DNA of 64,000 nucleotides. Origin: Burkholderia latens (lineage in GTDB: Bacteria; Pseudomonadota; Gammaproteobacteria; Burkholderiales; Burkholderiaceae). A program made the position numbers and the translations under genes. The stretch lies in contig NZ_CABVPL010000001.1 of assembly GCF_902499045.1 (NCBI RefSeq), forward strand, positions 1 to 64,000, written 5' to 3'. The notes beneath the pieces were generated by a model. It saw nothing but the letters and a program-made list of their open reading frames with translations, did not search any database and was not told the origin of the DNA. Positions 37,115-45,530 of this stretch are shown piece after piece. Numbering within the stretch: position 1 is the stretch's first letter; each line of letters starts with the position of its first letter.

Positions 37115-37733
37115 AACGAGAAACCAGACGCCGGTGGCGGGCACGGGCGTGACGCTCGAATCGCCGTTCGTCGGCGCGGCCGACGTGCTGAAGCCGCACC
37201 AGGCGCGCGCGTCGAAGAAGTTCCTGCTGCGCGAGCGGCCGTTCCTCGATCTCGTGAACGTGCGCGGCGAGCTGAGCGACCCGGCATTCGTCGGCGCGTT
37301 CGAGCGCGTGGTCGGCTGCCGGCCGCCGTCGGCCCCGAATACGGTCGCGCGCGGCGCCGAGTACGACGTGCTGTGGCTCGGCCCCGACGAATGGCTCGTG
37401 CGATCCAACGGGCCCGTTCAGGCGGGTGTGCTTGAAGCGAAGCTGGCGGAGGCCGTGCAGGGCCTGTACGCGGCGGCGGTCGACGTCGGCAGCGGCTACA
37501 CGGTCGTCGAAGTCACCGGCGAACGCGTGCGCGACGTGATCGCGCGCGGCTGCCCGCTCGATCTGCATCCGCGCGTGTTCAAGCCGGGCCAGTGCGCGCA
37601 GTCGCACTACTTCAAGTCGCCGATCACGCTGATCCCGACCGGCGACGATACGTTCGAGATCGTCGTGCGTCGCAGCTTCGCCGACTATTTCGTGCGGATC
37701 ATGCTCGACGCCGCGGCGCCGCTCGTGTCATGA
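37104..37733 (+). CDS. soxG: Heterotetrameric sarcosine oxidase, gamma subunit
   Basis: A 209-residue protein with a GcvT-like fold, without its own cofactor. Typical segments: FLDLVNVRGELSDPAFVGAF, DVLWLGPDEWLV, VDVGSGYTVVEVTGERVRDV and GCPLDLHPRVFKPGQCAQSH. It starts within the end of soxA and its stop overlaps the folB start, so the operon is tightly coupled. Confidence 0.95.
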   Translation: MWNETRNQTPVAGTGVTLESPFVGAADVLKPHQARASKKFLLRERPFLDLVNVRGELSDPAFVGAFERVVGCRPPSAPNTVARGAEYDVLWLGPDEWLVRSNGPVQAGVLEAKLAEAVQGLYAAAVDVGSGYTVVEVTGERVRDVIARGCPLDLHPRVFKPGQCAQSHYFKSPITLIPTGDDTFEIVVRRSFADYFVRIMLDAAAPLVS

Positions 37734-38170
37734 AGCCGTTCGACGAACCGTTCGTGGCGATCGACGCGCCGCGCCTGCGCGGGCGTGGCTGGAGCGTGTT
37801 CGTCGACGAATTGAAGGTGCCTGCGCGGATCGGCATCCATGCGCACGAGCACGAGGCGCCGCAGCCGGTCGTGATCGATGCGCGGCTCGGCTATCGGTGC
37901 GAGCCGAGCGAGCAGGGCGAATGGATCGACTACGACGGGTACTGCGCGCGCGTCGCGTCGTTCCTGTCGCACAAGCCGCACACGCGGCTGCTGGAGACGC
38001 TCGTCGCGGATGTCGCGGTGATGTCGTTCCGCGAATGGCCGGCGCTGGAGTCGCTGACGCTGTCGATGTACAAGCCGAAGATCCGGCCGGGGACGAAGCG
38101 CGTCGGCGTGTCGCTGGACTGGACGCGCGGGGACTACCTGCGGTGGACGGGGGCGGCCGGGCAGCTTTGA
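37730..38170 (+). CDS. folB: Dihydroneopterin aldolase family protein
   Basis: A 146-residue tunnelling-fold protein: VFVDELKVPARIGIHAHEHE contains the conserved folate-enzyme glutamate region, and a later Tyr/Lys pair (SMYKPKIRPGTKRVGVSLDW) occupies the place of the catalytic lysine. FolB makes 6-hydroxymethyl-dihydropterin on the way to THF. Its ATG overlaps the soxG stop, so it is translated as part of the sox operon. A role in keeping THF supplied for sarcosine oxidation fits, but this may be a second, specialised copy rather than the housekeeping enzyme. Confidence 0.85.
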   Translation: MKPFDEPFVAIDAPRLRGRGWSVFVDELKVPARIGIHAHEHEAPQPVVIDARLGYRCEPSEQGEWIDYDGYCARVASFLSHKPHTRLLETLVADVAVMSFREWPALESLTLSMYKPKIRPGTKRVGVSLDWTRGDYLRWTGAAGQL

Positions 38171-38257
38171 TCATCGGGGCTGGATCAACGCACGAGGAAG
38201 ATGATCCGGTGATCTCACGGGACGGCGGCGCGAATGCGCCGCCGTACGCGTTTATAG

Positions 38258-38421
38258 TTCCTGAAATATGCGAACAACCCGCGGTCCGGGGCAAGCCGTC
38301 GATTTATTCCTGAAATATCGGAACAATGCGCCGCCAATCCCAGCTTGCACTATAATTCCGATATTCTCGTAACTAAGTCGCCTTCGACATGCGACGGAGT
38401 TTTATTCCTGAAATCCCGGAA
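38258..38421 (+). promoter_or_regulatory. Four operator-like sites at exact 49-bp period before hipB
   Basis: Each site is a TTCC-N9-GGAA type dyad: 38258-38274 (TTCCTGAAATATGCGAA), 38307-38323 (TTCCTGAAATATCGGAA), 38356-38372 (TTCCGATATTCTCGTAA, reading better on the other strand) and 38405-38421 (TTCCTGAAATCCCGGAA). All steps are exactly 49 bases. Site 3 overlaps the -10 element TATAAT (38351-38356); site 4 ends three bases before the hipB ATG and replaces a ribosome site. HipB of E. coli binds comparable dyads in its own promoter. Confidence 0.8.
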
Positions 38422-38423
38422 TT

Positions 38424-38762
38424 ATGGCGCGCACCTTACCGCAACCCATTGCCACCCCCGATCCGCTGGCCCTGAATCTCGCCGCGCTGGGCGCGCTCGT
38501 GCGCAACCGGCGAGCGCAAAACCAGATGCGGATCGACGATGCGGCCGATATGCTCGGCGTGTCCAAGGACGTGCTGTCCCGGCTCGAAAACGGCCGGGCG
38601 GTGAGTCTCGACAAGCTGTTCAAGGTACTGGACGGCTTCGGCCTCAACTTGTTCGTCGTGCCGAAACGAGACGTCCCGGTCGTGCGCAGCGCATTGCATG
38701 ATCACGCAACGGGACACCCGAGTCCGCCGGGCTCGTCCCGTCCGAACGAGCGCGCGCGATGA
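38424..38762 (+). CDS. hipB: HipB-type antitoxin/transcriptional repressor
   Basis: A 112-residue protein with an XRE helix-turn-helix: LVRNRRAQNQMRIDDAADML followed by GVSKDVLSRLENGRAVSLDK (about residues 24-63), then FKVLDGFGLNLFVVPKRD, the typical HipB dimer strand. It should neutralise HipA and repress the operon by binding the four upstream sites. The ATG at 38424 has no clear Shine-Dalgarno sequence because an operator occupies that place. It overlaps hipA by four bases (ATGA). Confidence 0.9.
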   Translation: MARTLPQPIATPDPLALNLAALGALVRNRRAQNQMRIDDAADMLGVSKDVLSRLENGRAVSLDKLFKVLDGFGLNLFVVPKRDVPVVRSALHDHATGHPSPPGSSRPNERAR

Positions 38763-40111
38763 TCCATCGCCTCCGTATTGCCGCCGATGGCGTGTCCGTC
38801 GGGCAGCTGACTTACGATGCCCGTCGCGACGACTACGACTTTTCCTACGATCCGGCGTGGCTCGAGCGCGCGGACGCGTTCGCATTGTCGCCGTGCATTC
38901 CGCTCCATGGCGATAGGCCGCCGGTGGGCGCGATCCAGCGCTTCGTGGGCAACTTGCTTCCCGAGGGCCGTGCACTCGACGTCGCTGCATCGATGTATCA
39001 AATATCGAAGGACAACGTATTCGGCTTGATCCGGATGCTCGGCAAGGAGCCCGTCGGTGCGTTGAGCTTCGTTCCCGACGACGATGACGCCGTGCGGTCG
39101 CTCGCCACGCAAGAACCGGTGCGGCGGCCGATCGGCGCGGAGGAGTTGACCGACCGTATCCGCAAACGCGACGCGATACCGTTCGCGGTTTGGGACGACC
39201 GCGTGCGCTTGTCGCTCGCCGGTCACCAGGACAAGTTGCAAGTGCTCGTCGAAGGCGAGCACTTCGCGCTCGTCGACGGAGCGCTCAGCAGTTCGCACAT
39301 TCTCAAGCCCGAATCCCGCAGCCCAAATGCGCCGTTCATGGTCGCCAACGAGCATTTCTGCATGACGTTGGCGGCGCGCATGGGTTTGCCGGTGGCGCAT
39401 GTCGAGATTCGGCGTATCCCGGAGCCGATCTTGCTGGTCGAACGATTCGACCGGCTCGTGATGACCGAGCCAAATGATCGTCAGCGCGTGAGTGCGGTGC
39501 GGCGACGTCACGTCATCGACGGATGCCAGGCGCTCGATTTGCCGGCGATGCTCAAGTACGAACGCAATCTCGGCAACCACGCGGACGTGCGCAATATCCG
39601 CGAAGGCGTGAGTTTCGAGAAACTGTTTTCGTTGACACCGTTTCTGGAAGCGCCGGCCGCCGCGCGTTCGGCCATGCTGCGCTGGGCGTTGCTACAGTTG
39701 CTGATCGGCAATAGCGACGCGCACGGCAAGAACATTTCGTTTTTCGTCAGTAGTGGCGGCCTCGAACCGGCGCCGCTTTACGACCTGGTTTGCGTGAACG
39801 TGTACGGCGATGCTTATGTGCAGGACATGGCGATGGCGTATGGCGACGTGTTTCGCACAGAGGAATTGACCGCCTTCGCGCTCGCGGACTTCGCGCATCG
39901 TGTGCAGATTCGGCCGGCGCTCGTTGCGCGTGAAATGACGCGCATGGCGACGCTGGCTGCAAAGCTGGCTCCCGCGCTGGCCGAATCAGACATCTACACG
40001 GGCGACGAGCGTGCATGGGTGCATCGCATTTCGGACTACGTACGTACTCAGGCCGAGCGTATCGTGCGCATTGCGCCCATGGTGCCGAAGGTCGACGCCG
40101 CGCTGCTCTAA
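38759..40111 (+). CDS. hipA: HipA-type serine/threonine kinase toxin
   Basis: A 450-residue kinase. N-subdomain motifs (VGAIQRFVGNLLPEGRALD) precede the kinase core: P-loop-like SLAGHQDKLQV (152-162), with Ser152 matching the autophosphorylated serine region; ATP lysine in SSHILKPES (Lys183); catalytic loop LIGNSDAHGKNIS (Asp320, Asn325); metal-binding Asp342 in APLYDLVC. All key residues are present, so it is probably active. HipA of E. coli phosphorylates glutamyl-tRNA synthetase and causes dormancy and persistence; the target here is not known. Confidence 0.92.
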   Translation: MIHRLRIAADGVSVGQLTYDARRDDYDFSYDPAWLERADAFALSPCIPLHGDRPPVGAIQRFVGNLLPEGRALDVAASMYQISKDNVFGLIRMLGKEPVGALSFVPDDDDAVRSLATQEPVRRPIGAEELTDRIRKRDAIPFAVWDDRVRLSLAGHQDKLQVLVEGEHFALVDGALSSSHILKPESRSPNAPFMVANEHFCMTLAARMGLPVAHVEIRRIPEPILLVERFDRLVMTEPNDRQRVSAVRRRHVIDGCQALDLPAMLKYERNLGNHADVRNIREGVSFEKLFSLTPFLEAPAAARSAMLRWALLQLLIGNSDAHGKNISFFVSSGGLEPAPLYDLVCVNVYGDAYVQDMAMAYGDVFRTEELTAFALADFAHRVQIRPALVAREMTRMATLAAKLAPALAESDIYTGDERAWVHRISDYVRTQAERIVRIAPMVPKVDAALL

Positions 40112-40176
40112 GCGGGCGCTGCACCGGCCACTGGTACGGCGCCGCTGCGCGCGGCGTCGCGACATCCCGATACCGG

Positions 40177-40854
40177 TTACTTCAGGTTGCGGCTCGCGGC
40201 CGGCGTCGCGCCGGACGGATCGCTGACCGGCACCATGTGCGCCTTCCCGTCGTTCGCGGCATTCGTGCTTTTCGCGTCGTCATGGGGTTCGAGCACGAAC
40301 CGGAACGTATCGACCCGCTGCATCACTTTTGCCGCATACGCACTGGATCCGCCGCTGTAGCTCTTCAGCCCGGCCTGCACGTTACCACCGGCCGCCTTCA
40401 CATAACCCGACAGAATGCGCGAGCCGGCGTCGACGTTCGCATTCGGTTCGGTCAGATCCTTCACGTTGCGGAGCATGCCGCGGTGCGCGGACGGCACGAC
40501 CTGCATCAGCCCGGTCGCGCCATGCTGGCCGCGCGCCTTTTCCTGGAAGCGCGATTCGATCGAGATGATCGCGTAAACGAGTGCCGGCGGCAGCGAATAT
40601 TTCGTCGCCGTGACGCTCACGATATCGGCGAGCTTCGCGGCCTTTTCCTTCGCGACACCGAATTTCTTCGTCAGATAGGCCGTGATGCGACGGTTTTCTT
40701 CGTTCGGCTGATCGTTCGCGAACGGCGCAGAGGCCGCCGGCGCGGATGCGGCCGCTTCGGGCGCGGATGCAGGCAGTGCGGGCGCCTGCTGCGCCGACGC
40801 CTGTTGCGCAATGCCGAGCGAAAGCACGATCAGCCAGAAAAACCGTCGTCGCAT
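40177..40854 (-). CDS. Lytic transglycosylase (SLT domain)
   Basis: A 225-residue exported protein: signal peptide (FFWLIVLSLGIAQQASA), an Ala/Pro-rich linker, then a transglycosylase domain. The catalytic glutamate is Glu100 in AIISIESRFQ, followed by GATGLMQVVPSAHRGML and the later AGLKSYSGGSSAYAAKV. It cleaves peptidoglycan glycan strands in the periplasm. The C terminus ends with a low-complexity tail. It stands alone; family members also serve secretion or conjugation systems, but none is seen here. Confidence 0.87.
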   Translation of the reverse strand: MRRRFFWLIVLSLGIAQQASAQQAPALPASAPEAAASAPAASAPFANDQPNEENRRITAYLTKKFGVAKEKAAKLADIVSVTATKYSLPPALVYAIISIESRFQEKARGQHGATGLMQVVPSAHRGMLRNVKDLTEPNANVDAGSRILSGYVKAAGGNVQAGLKSYSGGSSAYAAKVMQRVDTFRFVLEPHDDAKSTNAANDGKAHMVPVSDPSGATPAASRNLK

Positions 40855-41138
40855 GGTCGAGTGCGGGGAAATGGAAGGCGCACAGTATATCGGCCAATCG
40901 AAGCCTGCGGTCGAGCGCCGGCTCGAATGAAAGCCGTGTGTAGGCTTGTTGCATTCGCAATGGTCCGCGCGCCGATCGTTGCACGCACACGCATCGCAGT
41001 CCGGATGAACGGGAGATTGTCCGTCCCGTTTTCGCCCTTTTACGCGATCGTTCGCCAGTATTCGAGGAATGGCCTCGGCTCGCTCGTTCCCTTCGTCGCG
41101 CGGTTCGGGCTTTGTCCGAGAATCGGCCAGCCGAAACG

Positions 41139-41534
41139 CTAGTTGATGATCTCGCCGATGCCGGTTTCGATGCGAGCCCTGAGCTGCTCGATGAACTCGG
41201 GGTCGTACGGCTCCCAGCTGTCGAGTTCGCCGACGATCTTCAGCGGCAGTGCGCTTCGATACGATCGCGTTGGATTGCCCGGGAATTTCTTGTCCGTCAC
41301 GTTCGGGTCGTTTTCGAATTCGCCGGTGGGCTCGACGATGTAGACGCGCGGCCTACCGTCGCCTTTGGCCATTTCCGCGGCAAGGCCTGCGCCTTTGGGC
41401 AGCGCAGTGAAATAAACATGGTTCATCACGACGTCGTCCCGATAATTCGACCGGAAGCCCGCGGTCAGCAGATCGCCGATCCGCAAATCCGCTTTCGTGC
41501 CATGAAAAAACGGGCCCGTATCCAGAACGGCCAT
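41139..41534 (-). CDS. arr: NAD+-rifampin ADP-ribosyltransferase (Arr family)
   Basis: A 131-residue enzyme. The start at 41534 has AAGGAG seven bases upstream; longer in-frame sequence is antisense or shadow of the ABC genes. Motifs match Arr enzymes throughout: FFHGTKADLRIGDLLTAGF, HVYFTAL, YIVEPTGEFENDPNVTDKKF, PGNPTRSYRS. The catalytic triad positions His11, Tyr41 and Asp81 correspond to His-Tyr-Asp of Mycobacterium Arr. It transfers ADP-ribose from NAD+ to rifamycins and inactivates them. It follows the transporter operon on the same strand by 32 bases, so it may be expressed with it. Confidence 0.9.
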   Translation of the reverse strand: MAVLDTGPFFHGTKADLRIGDLLTAGFRSNYRDDVVMNHVYFTALPKGAGLAAEMAKGDGRPRVYIVEPTGEFENDPNVTDKKFPGNPTRSYRSALPLKIVGELDSWEPYDPEFIEQLRARIETGIGEIIN

Positions 41535-41566
41535 GGCGTCTCCTTCGTAAATTTCGCGACGGCTTT

Positions 41567-42334
41567 CTACGCGCGCCGCGCGCTCAGCGCCCGCCCGAGT
41601 GTGCCGATCGCATCGCTGACCAGCACGGCGAGCAGCCCGACGATCACGCCGCCTTGCAGCACGAACGCCGTGTTCGACGTCTGCAGGCCGGCGATGATCA
41701 CGTCCCCGAGACCGCGTGCGGCGACCGTCGAGCCGATCGTCGCGGTGCCGAGATTGATCACGACCGCGAGCCGGATGCCGTTCACGATCACCGGAAGCGC
41801 GAGCGGCAGCTCGACCGACGACAATTGCTGCCAGCCGCTCATCCCCATCCCGCGTGCGGCTTCGACGACGTCGCGCGGTACGTCTTCGAGCCCCGCGATC
41901 GTGCTCTCGAAGATCGGCAGGAGCCCGTACAGTACGAGCGCGATCAGCACGGGCTTTAGCCCGAACCCGACGGCCGGCACCGCGAGCGCGAGCACCGCGA
42001 CGGGCGGGAAGGTCTGGCCGATGTCGACGACGCTGCGCGCGACCGGCAGGAAATCCGCACCGGCCGGCCGCGTGACTGCGATGCCGGCGGCGACCGCGAC
42101 GATCGTGCCGATCAGGCTCGACAGCGCGACCGTGCCGAGATGCGCGAGCGTGAGATCGAGCAGGCTCGCGCGATCGTAGATCACCGGCGCGCCATTGTCC
42201 GCGAACGGCGCGAACAGCCCCTGCAGCCACGCGGGACGCAACAGCAGCACGAGCAACAGCGCGAGCGCGGCGGCGCGCGCGACATGGGCCGCCAGCCGAT
42301 GCGCCGGCGCCGAACTCGCGGGCCGCGCCGTCAT
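41567..42334 (-). CDS. yehW: Osmoprotectant ABC transporter permease (YehW-like)
   Basis: A 255-residue permease with about six helices and the BPD transport domain; EAA-like loop EAARGMGMSGWQQLSSVELP. The length matches YehW of E. coli. The ATG at 42334 overlaps the stop of the ATPase gene (ATGA). With the genes upstream it forms a low-affinity betaine-type importer as in YehZYXW; the substrate here is inferred. Confidence 0.85.
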   Translation of the reverse strand: MTARPASSAPAHRLAAHVARAAALALLLVLLLRPAWLQGLFAPFADNGAPVIYDRASLLDLTLAHLGTVALSSLIGTIVAVAAGIAVTRPAGADFLPVARSVVDIGQTFPPVAVLALAVPAVGFGLKPVLIALVLYGLLPIFESTIAGLEDVPRDVVEAARGMGMSGWQQLSSVELPLALPVIVNGIRLAVVINLGTATIGSTVAARGLGDVIIAGLQTSNTAFVLQGGVIVGLLAVLVSDAIGTLGRALSARRA

Positions 42335-43269
42335 GCGGGCTGCCTCGCGTGCGCGCGGATCGCGTCGAGCGTGATGCGGCGCACGGCGTGTGCGTGGCCG
42401 TCGTCGACGGGCAACGCGTCGGCGCCGCGCCACAGCAGTTCCGAGACCGCATCGCGCAGCGTGCGCGTCGCAGCGATCGGCTCGCCATCGGCGTGGCCTG
42501 GCTCGGCCACGGCATCGATCGGCGTCAGCGCGAGCAGGCGCAGCGGCCTGTCGACGCCGGCGACGAGCTGCCCGACGACGCCCGGCACCGGCTTGCCGAG
42601 TATTTCGGCCGGCGACGCAACCTGCAAGAGCCGGCCGCCGTCCATCACCGCGATCGTGTCGCCGAGCTTCAGCGCTTCCTCGATATCGTGCGTGACGATC
42701 ACGATCGTGATGCCGAGGCGGCGCTGCAACGCGTACAGATCGTCCTGCGCCTTGTTGCGGATGATCGGGTCGAGCGCACCGAACGGCTCGTCCATCAGCA
42801 GCATCGCGGGCTCGGCCGCGAGCGCGCGCGCGACGCCGACGCGCTGCTGCTGCCCGCCGGACAGTTCGTGCGGCAGCTTGTCCGCGAATTCCGCAGGGTT
42901 CAGGTGAAACAGGTCGAGCAGTTCGCGCACGCGCGCGTCGATGCGCTGCGCCGGCCAGCCGAGCAGGCGCGGCACGGTCGCGATATTGCGTGCGACGCTC
43001 CAGTGCGGAAACAGGCCATGCCCCTGGATCACGTAGCCGATGCGCCGCCGCAGCTGCTCGGGCGGCACGCTCGCGGTGTCGACGCCGTCGATGCGAATCG
43101 TGCCGCCGGTGGGCGCGATCAGCCGGTTGATCATCCGCAGCAGCGTCGATTTGCCGCTGCCCGATGCGCCGACGAGCGCGGTGATCGTGCCGCGCTGCAT
43201 CGTCAGCGATACGTCATCGACGGCGACGATATCGCCGAAGCGTTTGCCGATGCGTTCGATCTCGATCAT
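42331..43269 (-). CDS. yehX: Osmoprotectant ABC transporter ATP-binding subunit (YehX-like)
   Basis: A 312-residue ABC ATPase. Walker A is GASGSGKST (34-42), the signature LSGGQQQRV starts at 136, Walker B is LLMDEPFGALD (157-167), and the switch His follows in IVIVTHDIEEAL. The C terminus carries a CBS-like stretch typical of the quaternary amine transporter group. It overlaps both flanking permease genes by four bases. Confidence 0.88.
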   Translation of the reverse strand: MIEIERIGKRFGDIVAVDDVSLTMQRGTITALVGASGSGKSTLLRMINRLIAPTGGTIRIDGVDTASVPPEQLRRRIGYVIQGHGLFPHWSVARNIATVPRLLGWPAQRIDARVRELLDLFHLNPAEFADKLPHELSGGQQQRVGVARALAAEPAMLLMDEPFGALDPIIRNKAQDDLYALQRRLGITIVIVTHDIEEALKLGDTIAVMDGGRLLQVASPAEILGKPVPGVVGQLVAGVDRPLRLLALTPIDAVAEPGHADGEPIAATRTLRDAVSELLWRGADALPVDDGHAHAVRRITLDAIRAHARQPA

Positions 43270-44444
43270 GCGGTGCGTCCCTTCGCGAGTGTGGTCGCGG
43301 CTTCGAACACGACGGCGGCCGCCAGTGCGAACGCGATGGTCGGGATCGCGCCGAGCAGCACGAGATCGGCGGCCGATTGCCCGATCCCCTGGAAGATGAA
43401 GGTGCCGAATCCGCCGCCGCCGATCAGCGCGGCGACGGCGGTCAGCCCGATGTTCTGTACGAGCACGATGCGCACGCCGCTCAGGATCACCGGCAGCGCG
43501 AGCACCAGATCGACGCGCAGCAGCCGCTGCGCGCGCGTCATCCCCATCGCGCGCGCCGCTTCGGTCACGTGCGGCGGCACCTGCTCGAGGCCGACCACGA
43601 CGCTCGACGCAATCGGCAGCAGCGAGTAGAGAAACAGCGCGAGTACCGCCGGTGCGACGCCGATTCCGCGAATGCCTAACGCGGCCGCGAGCGGTACGTG
43701 CGCGGCCAGCAGGCCGAGCGGCGCCATCATCAGCCCGTACATCGCGATGCTCGGGATCGTCTGCACGATATTGAGCACCGGCATCACGACGGTGCGAACC
43801 GGTGCGATCCGCGCGCATGCGATCCCGAGCGGCACGCCCACGACGAGCGCGGCGGCGACCGAGCCGCCGGCGAGCGATACGTGCCGGATCGCCTCGCGCC
43901 AGAAGTCGTCGCTGCGCACCGCGTATTCGTGCATCACGGACAGCCCGTCCCACCAGCCGCTCGCGAGCGGCAGCGAAATCGCCGCTATCGCGACGACGAG
44001 CGCGACGAGGCGCCGCCATGGGCCGAATGCGAGCCGCGCGAGCGCGTCCGCGACGAGCACCGCCCAGGCGAACAGCAGCAGCCAGACGCCGGCCGCGGGC
44101 GACACGCGCGCAAGCATGTCGTCGGGCGCGACGACGTGCGCGGCTGCCGCGCCGACCGCGTACGCGAGCGTCGCGAGCCACGTGCAGCCGGCCGCGAGCC
44201 GCCACGCGGGGCGGCTCGCCGTCATCGCCCATAGCGCGCCGGCGATCCACAGCGCGGCGAGCGCGGCGCCCTGCATCGCGGGCAGCGCGGCGAACAGCGA
44301 CAGCCCGGTGCCGGCCGCGATGCGGTTCGGCCGCAGCACCATGAACGGCATCGCGAACACCGCGGCGATCGTCAGCACACCGATCAGGATGCCGACCTTG
44401 TCGAGCGTGATGCGCCGCGCGGACGCCATCGCGCGTCCCGTCAC
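43266..44444 (-). CDS. yehY: Osmoprotectant ABC transporter permease (YehY-like)
   Basis: A 392-residue permease, longer than YehW because of an N-terminal half with several extra helices, as in YehY. The BPD domain is C-terminal with EAARAMGMTRAQRLLRVDLV as EAA loop. GTG at 44444 was chosen: its GTGA overlaps the stop of the binding-protein gene, giving the same coupling seen at the other junctions; an ATG at 44429 is the alternative. Confidence 0.86.
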   Translation of the reverse strand: MTGRAMASARRITLDKVGILIGVLTIAAVFAMPFMVLRPNRIAAGTGLSLFAALPAMQGAALAALWIAGALWAMTASRPAWRLAAGCTWLATLAYAVGAAAAHVVAPDDMLARVSPAAGVWLLLFAWAVLVADALARLAFGPWRRLVALVVAIAAISLPLASGWWDGLSVMHEYAVRSDDFWREAIRHVSLAGGSVAAALVVGVPLGIACARIAPVRTVVMPVLNIVQTIPSIAMYGLMMAPLGLLAAHVPLAAALGIRGIGVAPAVLALFLYSLLPIASSVVVGLEQVPPHVTEAARAMGMTRAQRLLRVDLVLALPVILSGVRIVLVQNIGLTAVAALIGGGGFGTFIFQGIGQSAADLVLLGAIPTIAFALAAAVVFEAATTLAKGRTA

Positions 44445-45364
44445 TTAACGAAGCCCTTCGACTTCAGGTAGCTCTTCGCGACGCCGGCTGCCGGTTCGCC
44501 GTTGATCTGGATGCGTGCGTTCAGCATCTGCAGCGTCTTCAGATCGAGGCTCGCGAACACGGGCTTCAGCAAGTCGGCAATCTGCGGATGCGCTTTCAGC
44601 GCGGCTTCGCGGATCACCGGCGCCGGTGCGTAGACGGGCTGCACGTGCTTGTCGTCGTCGAGCACCGCGAGGCCGCTCGAGGCGATGCCGCCGTCGGTGC
44701 CGTAGACCATCGCCGCGTTCACGCCGTCGGTCTGGTTCGCGGCGGCCTTGATCGTCGCGGCCGTGTCGCCGCCCGACAGCACGACGAGCTGGTCGGGTTT
44801 CAGCTTGAAGCCGTATGCCTTCTCGAACGACGGCAGCGCCGATGCGCTGTTCACGAATTCGGCCGATGCCGCGAGTTTCAGCTTGCCGCCGCCCGCGATC
44901 CACTTGCCGAAATCGGAGAAGGTCTTCAGATGCTGGGATTGCGCGACCTGCGCGAGCACGGCGACGCCCCACGTATTGTTCGCGGGTGCGGGCGTGAGCC
45001 ACACCAGATGGTTCGCCGCGTAGTCGAGCTTCTTCGCGCTCTCGTAGCCGTCGCTCGCGTTCTTCCACACGGGATCGTCGGCCTTGTTGAAGAAGAACGC
45101 GGCGTTGCCCGTGTATTCGGGGTAGATGTCGATCTCGCCGCTCGTGAGCGCCTTGCGCACGATCGGCGTCGTGCCGAGCGCGATCTTTTCGGTGACGGGG
45201 ATGCCGTGGGCTTTCAGCACCTGCGCGATGACGTTGCCGAGCAGGTTGCCTTCGGTGTCGATCTTCGACGACACGACGACGGGAGTATCGGCGTACGCAC
45301 CGGGTGCGACGACAGCGGCGGCGAACGCGAAGCCCAGGATTCGGGCGGGCAGGGCGAGCTTCAT
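44441..45364 (-). CDS. osmF: Osmoprotectant ABC transporter substrate-binding protein (OsmF/YehZ-like)
   Basis: A 307-residue periplasmic binding protein with a signal peptide (ILGFAFAAAVVAPGAYA). Typical OpuAC/OsmF motifs: VVVSSKIDTEGNLLGNVIAQ, SGEIDIYPEYTGNAAFFF, TWGVAVLAQVAQ and AMVYGTDGGIASSGLAVLDD. It is the first gene of the four-gene transporter operon and is divergent from the dehydrogenase at 45531. The mature protein should bind betaine-like compounds; E. coli OsmF has low affinity and may serve another ligand. Confidence 0.87.
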   Translation of the reverse strand: MKLALPARILGFAFAAAVVAPGAYADTPVVVSSKIDTEGNLLGNVIAQVLKAHGIPVTEKIALGTTPIVRKALTSGEIDIYPEYTGNAAFFFNKADDPVWKNASDGYESAKKLDYAANHLVWLTPAPANNTWGVAVLAQVAQSQHLKTFSDFGKWIAGGGKLKLAASAEFVNSASALPSFEKAYGFKLKPDQLVVLSGGDTAATIKAAANQTDGVNAAMVYGTDGGIASSGLAVLDDDKHVQPVYAPAPVIREAALKAHPQIADLLKPVFASLDLKTLQMLNARIQINGEPAAGVAKSYLKSKGFVK

Positions 45365-45530
45365 CTGGGCCAATCTCCAGAACGGGGACGTACGCCGAAA
45401 GTTACTTGAGTGAGTCCGCTTTGGCAAACCGCGTGCGGCGGGACGTCCACAGCGCGCGTGGGGATAACCCGCGCGTGTCACGCGCCGTTGTTACACTGGA
45501 ACGCGTCACCGCCTGCGGACACTTGCTGAC

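Noticed and set aside
38171-40111. hipBA considered as part of a mobile island
   Set aside because: No integrase, direct-repeat ends or tRNA; codon use of hipA matches the surroundings.
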